Below the pieces are notes generated by a model, which saw only the letters and a program-made list of their open reading frames with translations, was not told the origin of the DNA and did no database searches. From NCBI GenBank assembly GCA_029212425.1, contig JARGNC010000022.1, positions 1 through 21,428 of the forward strand: DNA of 21,428 bases. The letters run 5' to 3'. Shown in pieces: positions 17,421 to 21,428 of this stretch. How positions within the stretch are numbered: position 1 is the first letter of the stretch; every line of letters starts with the position of its first letter. A program made the position numbers and the translations under genes. This stretch comes from Phycisphaerales bacterium. GTDB lineage: Bacteria > Planctomycetota > Phycisphaerae > Phycisphaerales > UBA1924.

Positions 17421-19595
17421 TCAATACTGTTTCATGTCGGCGCCTGCCTCGGCATCGAACACATCGGTGCCCGCTTCAAGATCCATCAGATCAATGCGGA
17501 TATGGAGCGATTCAAGATCACTCGGCGTCAGGTACACACGGGAATCCTTGATCGCGTCAAGCAACGCGTCAAAGTACGCTTGGGAACGGTACAGCATCGG
17601 TGATGCGGCGTATGCCTGCTCTTGTCCGTTGAGGAGCACCGCTCGTCCGCGTTCGGACATGTGTCTGCTCCAACGCTGAGCGCCGGCATCAAGAAGTTTT
17701 TCGCCCGCTTCGCCGCCTGCGGTTTCGAGCAGACGCTGCACTTCGAGTTCGGTTTGAGCGATGAGTGTCGCGTCCGCGTTTGCACGGCGCTGGTTCTCAA
17801 GCTCCGCAAGCTGGGCAACAATCTGCTCTGCGAGTTCTACAGAGCCTGCGATTTCGGCCAGCGTCTGGATTTCGACTCGGCTCGCATCCTCGATCATCGA
17901 CTCGCGATTCTGACGAGCCGCGATGACGCGCTCGTACGAAGGAGCGACCTTGAGCGGAGGGTGCGCCCCTTGCATCCCAACGAAGAGGATCTCAATCCCT
18001 GGACCTTTGCCCTCGTTGAGTTGGGAATATGCATCGTCGAGACGGGTGTGCAGTTGTTCGAGCATGTCGGTCTGGTTGTGCGCCAAGACCAAGTCGATCG
18101 GCCACTCGCCGAGGAACTGGGTGACGACGCGACGACCGATCATCTGCAGCAGGTCCTCGCGTTGACCTGGACCTGCGAACTGATCAAAGAGTTTGACATC
18201 ACGCACAACAAAGTGCATCGGGACTTCGATCGCGATAAGGGAGAGATTTGCTTGCGCGGATTGCACCGCGTTGTCTTCGCCCTCGATGCCTCGGGTCGGT
18301 TGGACGATGTTGAGTTTCTCGCGAGATGCGTGTTTCTCAGTCCAGATGATCGGGGTCCGCTTGTCTTTGTCTGGTTGATCGGAAGCGAGTTGGAGCACGC
18401 GGACGCCTGTGGTGGTCCGGATTTCCTCTTGTTGTCCTGCGGATCGTGTGAGGGACATCGGAGTCTCGTAGGTCGCAAACGGCCAAGGCAGTTTGACATG
18501 CAGACCCGGTCCGATGTCTCCATCGCCTTGGTCTCCGAAGCTGTAGATCGGCGTGCTGACGCGGCCGTTGGTCAGGATCAATCCGCGTTCGTGTGGTTCA
18601 ACGACGACGAGCATGGTCATTAACCATGCGATGACAACGCCCATACCGACGAGCCAGAGCACGAGTTTGGAGAGGAGTTGGTAAAACCAAGTCCCGGTGA
18701 CATCAACACCAAACTGGTAGTTGACCGCTTCACCGATGTTCGCAGCGATCCGGTCTGGAGCGGCAAGCAGTCCCAGCAAGCGAGAATCGAACGCGGGACG
18801 CGGGTCTTCCCCTGCTTTGCGTGGACGATACACATCGAGGATGAGGTTCACGATGACTTCGCATCCGAGGACAATCATGCCGATCGGGACGATCATCGGG
18901 GTCAGAGCTTTGAGTCCCATCTGCCCCAGCGAGAGTTCCATGAACGCTGCGACAGCGAGCAGCACGCCGACGAGTGAGATCGCGACGGATTGCGCGGCAC
19001 CAGCCCTCAGGTTTGCCCAGATCTGGACTTTGCCCATCCCGGACACGAAGCGCGCGAAGATGAATCCAACCACACCCATCGAAAGACCGATCGCGAGTGT
19101 CGCGCCGAGGATGCGTGTGTTGTATGTAAAGGTTTCTGGAGACGAAAACGCGTCCCATGATCGGAGTCTGCTCAGACCAGCGAGGATGTTGATCCCAGCG
19201 AAGATCAAGCCACTCGCTGGGACAATCCATTTTTGGATGAATGCCAAGCGTCGAGCGACGACACGCAGGTCATCAGATTCGGAGAACGCACTCGCCGAGG
19301 CGCCGCCAGCGTTGGAGTACTGCTCCGCTTCCATCGCTTCGATGCGTTCCCGGCGATGCTGATCGAACACGAACAGCAGCATCCCCCACACGATGACACC
19401 TGATCCAAAGAGGATCGAAGCGCTGCGTGCGGCGTGGTCGCCGGAGTAAGTTGAATAGATCAGAAGCATCAGGGCGACGAACACTTGAATAATCAAGCCA
19501 ACGACGCAGATCAGGGATGCCCTTCGGTATGTTTGGTAGTCGCCTCGCACCATGTGTCGTTGAAACCTCTGTTTCTGGTTCTGTTTCTGGTTCAT
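17421..19595 (-). CDS. Polytopic membrane protein fused to an SPFH domain
   Basis: This 724-aa protein opens the operon. About seven membrane segments are visible (about 27-49, 60-77, 122-141, 162-182, 203-221, 228-251, 307-331). The last runs straight into an SPFH domain that starts VVEPHERGLILTNGRV and contains IGPGLHVKLPWPFATYE and SLIAIEVPMHFVVRD, continuing to about 590. A coiled-coil stretch rich in Ala, Glu and Gln follows (about 585-650). Most SPFH proteins have a single N-terminal hairpin or helix, so a polytopic N-terminus is unusual. Its domain layout sets it apart from the HflC- and HflK-like proteins that follow, suggesting three different subunits of one assembly. The ATG at 19595 has no clear ribosome binding site. 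The first codons include a 12-bp tandem repeat encoding NQKQ twice, and an alternative ATG at 19553 is possible. Confidence 0.88.
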   Translation of the reverse strand: MNQKQNQKQRFQRHMVRGDYQTYRRASLICVVGLIIQVFVALMLLIYSTYSGDHAARSASILFGSGVIVWGMLLFVFDQHRRERIEAMEAEQYSNAGGASASAFSESDDLRVVARRLAFIQKWIVPASGLIFAGINILAGLSRLRSWDAFSSPETFTYNTRILGATLAIGLSMGVVGFIFARFVSGMGKVQIWANLRAGAAQSVAISLVGVLLAVAAFMELSLGQMGLKALTPMIVPIGMIVLGCEVIVNLILDVYRPRKAGEDPRPAFDSRLLGLLAAPDRIAANIGEAVNYQFGVDVTGTWFYQLLSKLVLWLVGMGVVIAWLMTMLVVVEPHERGLILTNGRVSTPIYSFGDQGDGDIGPGLHVKLPWPFATYETPMSLTRSAGQQEEIRTTTGVRVLQLASDQPDKDKRTPIIWTEKHASREKLNIVQPTRGIEGEDNAVQSAQANLSLIAIEVPMHFVVRDVKLFDQFAGPGQREDLLQMIGRRVVTQFLGEWPIDLVLAHNQTDMLEQLHTRLDDAYSQLNEGKGPGIEILFVGMQGAHPPLKVAPSYERVIAARQNRESMIEDASRVEIQTLAEIAGSVELAEQIVAQLAELENQRRANADATLIAQTELEVQRLLETAGGEAGEKLLDAGAQRWSRHMSERGRAVLLNGQEQAYAASPMLYRSQAYFDALLDAIKDSRVYLTPSDLESLHIRIDLMDLEAGTDVFDAEAGADMKQY
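19569..19592. repeat. Two perfect 12-bp tandem repeats at the start of the polytopic SPFH gene
   Basis: CTGTTTCTGGTT occurs twice in direct tandem (19569-19580 and 19581-19592). Read on the minus strand, in frame immediately after the ATG, it encodes NQKQNQKQ. A 12-bp unit can expand or contract without a frameshift, changing only the hydrophilic N-terminal tail. Alternatively the translated start is downstream at 19553 and the repeat lies in the leader. Confidence 0.75.
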
Positions 19596-19984
19596 CTTTC
19601 GGGATCCGAGTGTCCCGCTCGAATCACCAATGTGTGCTATCCGGTTGTGGCATCACCACGAGTCGTGGGTCCGTGTGGACCCGCTGGACTATAGGGGCTC
19701 TATTGTGGGCATCCGGACTCGCTGAGTCCACTTGTTCACCCCAGATCACCCACACGACGAGCTCCTGCCGATCTCCCTACGCGAGTTTTGGGATTGGGGT
19801 TCGACCAGATTATGGATTCGTGTGCAAGATCGTTGAACCCGCTCCTGGCTTGAGCCGTATGGGAAGCGTTCCGACACCGTGGGGCGCGATAGATGCGCTC
19901 CAGAGAACCACCCAAGTCGGACTCCCCCACCCTGACCCCATCTCTGCTGCAATCACCAGACTCCCCGGCTACCATCAACACCGC
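19596..19984. promoter_or_regulatory. 389-bp divergent intergenic region with a cluster of hairpins
   Basis: No credible gene is seen here. The region separates the six-gene minus-strand operon from the plus-strand permease, so both promoters should be inside. Three perfect hairpins lie at 19647-19659 (GTGG/CCAC), 19667-19682 (GGGTCC, loop GTGT, GGACCC) and 19715-19729 (GGACTC, loop GCT, GAGTCC). A weaker one lies at 19600-19617 (CGGGA/TCCCG), next to the start of the SPFH gene. None is followed by a T run. If the operon transcript starts beyond 19729, these would give it a structured 5' leader. I found no confident -35/-10 pair. TATAGG/CTATAG elements near 19690 are candidates only. The stretch 19740-19984 shows nothing further. 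Confidence 0.45.
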
Positions 19985-21428
19985 ATGATTGGACACATTC
20001 TCCCCATCGCACGAAACTCGTTTATCGAGAGTCTCCGCCAGCCGATTCTGGTGGTGATGCTCATGATCGCGGCCTTTTTGCAGGTCATGAACACCTGGAT
20101 CATCGGATTCACCATGGGACGCGCCTCGCTCCCAGGAGAAGTCACGGGCGACAACAAACTCCTCTACGACATCTCCATGTCCACAGTGTTCGTCCTTGGA
20201 ATTGTGCTCTCATCCTTTGTTGCGACCGCCGCGATTTCGCGTGAAATTGAGAACAAAACCATCCTGACGGTCGTTTCCAAGCCCATTAGTCGACCCAGCG
20301 TGATTCTTGGGAAGTACATCGGAATCGCGATGGCAATGCTCGTCGCGATCGGGATTATGGTCGCGATGCTCTTGATGTCGATTCGGCACGGCGTCCAGAC
20401 CACCGCTGCGGATGAACCAGATTTCCCAGTCATTCTCTTCGGACTCTCCGCTGTCTTCGGCTCGATCATCATCGCGGGATTGGCGAACTTCGTCTATGGA
20501 TGGTCGTTCAGCCAAACCGCGTCTTTGCTGATGCTGCCGCTGATCTGGATCGCGTATTTCGGGGTGCTTCTGTTCAACGATGAATGGGAGGTCCAAGCGA
20601 TTGCGACGGATTTCCCGCCTCAGATTTTCATGTCTTGCATCGCCCTTGGATTGGCTCTGCTGGTGATCTCAGCGGTTGCGACCGCTGTATCAACGAGGGT
20701 TGGTCAGGTGATGACCATCATGATCTGCGGAATTGTGTTCCTCATGGGACTCATGTCCAACCACTTCATCGGGCGTCATGTCTATTCAAACGACCGCGTT
20801 GCGGAGATCGCGGCAACAAGATCTCCATTGGGACTCGATGCATATGACTTCCAGCGTGAACGCGTCTGGGAACTCGCCGCGGCTCGGAATGGGATGACCG
20901 CTGATGAGTTCTATGAGCAAGGGTACGATCCTCGGAACTTTGTCAGTATCCGTGAAGTCCTCGCGATGGGACCTGTCGAAGATCCGCAGTGGCAAGAGGT
21001 TATGCTCCGAGCACCCGGATCGATGATGATCGTGGATCTGCTTGGTCCTCCGACGACCCAACTCAAAGCTGGCGACTCTTTTTACTACGGTTCATCCCCA
21101 AACGGTGTGGGCTTGGTGACTCCGCCGTTTGCGGTCTTTGATGAAGACGCTCCGTTGGAGAGCAACACTCGCGAAGAACCCGGCTTGATGATCGTCGAAA
21201 TCGATCCGAACTCGCTTGGCCAATCCATGCTGGTGATGCAGATCGGTGAAGAAGCGGTCCCGCTCTCGCGTCCGCCGCTTCCGAAGGACTCTGTGTTCTT
21301 GAAGCCGACCAAGACCAACGCGTTTCCTTTGGTCGCGTGGTCCGTGATCCCGAATATGCAGTCCTACTGGCTCATCGACGCGATCAACAAGAACCAACCG
21401 ATCCCGATGTCGCACATGTTGCTCGTCG
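19985..21428 (+). CDS. ABC-2 type permease, 3' end outside the window
   Basis: The frame is open from the ATG at 19985 to the last base, giving at least 481 residues; the end is cut by the window. It starts MIGHILPIARNSFIESLRQP and shows seven membrane segments in the first 265 residues (about 21-42, 65-85, 110-132, 150-175, 177-198, 218-240, 242-264). Between the second and third is the ABC-2 permease signature SREIENKTILTVVSKPISRPSVILGK. Residues about 265-470 form a large hydrophilic domain, and the final IPNMQSYWLIDAINKNQPIPMSHMLLV leads into an expected C-terminal membrane segment. It is a clear paralogue of the permease at 11639-13585: IARN, a Glu-rich coupling segment with KP, and ILGK align. 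No Shine-Dalgarno precedes the ATG, but similarity begins at residue 5, supporting this start. No ATPase partner is visible on this side; it may follow downstream or be the one in the operon. Confidence 0.9.
   Translation, partial: MIGHILPIARNSFIESLRQPILVVMLMIAAFLQVMNTWIIGFTMGRASLPGEVTGDNKLLYDISMSTVFVLGIVLSSFVATAAISREIENKTILTVVSKPISRPSVILGKYIGIAMAMLVAIGIMVAMLLMSIRHGVQTTAADEPDFPVILFGLSAVFGSIIIAGLANFVYGWSFSQTASLLMLPLIWIAYFGVLLFNDEWEVQAIATDFPPQIFMSCIALGLALLVISAVATAVSTRVGQVMTIMICGIVFLMGLMSNHFIGRHVYSNDRVAEIAATRSPLGLDAYDFQRERVWELAAARNGMTADEFYEQGYDPRNFVSIREVLAMGPVEDPQWQEVMLRAPGSMMIVDLLGPPTTQLKAGDSFYYGSSPNGVGLVTPPFAVFDEDAPLESNTREEPGLMIVEIDPNSLGQSMLVMQIGEEAVPLSRPPLPKDSVFLKPTKTNAFPLVAWSVIPNMQSYWLIDAINKNQPIPMSHMLLV

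Noticed and set aside
9640..19595. Reading the SPFH genes as an ordinary hflKC-ftsH regulatory locus
   Set aside because: There are three, not two, SPFH genes, one is polytopic, and they continue without gaps into ABC transporter genes; no FtsH AAA+/HExxH protein is encoded in the window.
19736..19996. Small minus-strand frame (86 aa) in the divergent intergenic region
   Set aside because: It overlaps the start of the plus-strand permease, and its composition is arbitrary, without membrane segment or motif.

Overview
The window is a slice of a bacterial chromosome that most resembles a planctomycete, probably class Phycisphaerae. Four things point that way. The 3' end of a 16S rRNA is followed by a terminator, with no tRNA, 23S or 5S gene after it (unlinked rRNA genes). 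A membrane protein carries the CxxC-[RF]DL...CPECG zinc ribbon that is very common in planctomycetes. Several genes lack a Shine-Dalgarno sequence. There is also a multi-gene SPFH/ABC cluster of a kind I associate with this phylum. The taxonomic call is inference; no database search was possible.

Layout. Bases 1-33 are the end of 16S rRNA (+), followed by a hairpin-rich spacer and a strong terminator at 228-257. Facing it on the minus strand are a two-TM zinc-ribbon protein of unknown function (332-1846), PhoU (1902-2636) and a housekeeping/DNA-repair block, read 8377 to 2744: a GH10-like protein without visible catalytic glutamates, a membrane-anchored ComEA-type helix-hairpin-helix protein, and Mfd. 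A 162-bp divergent region separates this block from purC (8540-9565, +), which ends in a clean bidirectional terminator (9589-9618).

Bases 9640-19595 (minus strand) form one tightly packed six-gene operon, the most interesting part of the window. In transcription order it encodes a seven-TM protein fused to an SPFH (stomatin/prohibitin/HflK/C) domain, an HflC-like protein, an HflK-like protein, an ABC ATPase with an unusual acidic tail carrying three copies of a short motif, an ABC-2 permease with an extra N-terminal membrane module, and a 662-aa membrane-anchored alpha-helical protein. Gaps are 0-10 nt except for 86 bp after the first gene, and ribosome binding sites often lie inside the tail of the preceding gene. 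I read this as a candidate SPFH membrane-scaffold plus ABC transporter machine. No FtsH gene, the usual HflKC partner, is present in the window.

Bases 19596-19984 are a 389-bp divergent intergenic region with several perfect hairpins. From 19985 to the window end, on the plus strand, runs a second ABC-2 permease. It is a visible paralogue of the permease in the operon and is cut by the window edge after 481 codons.
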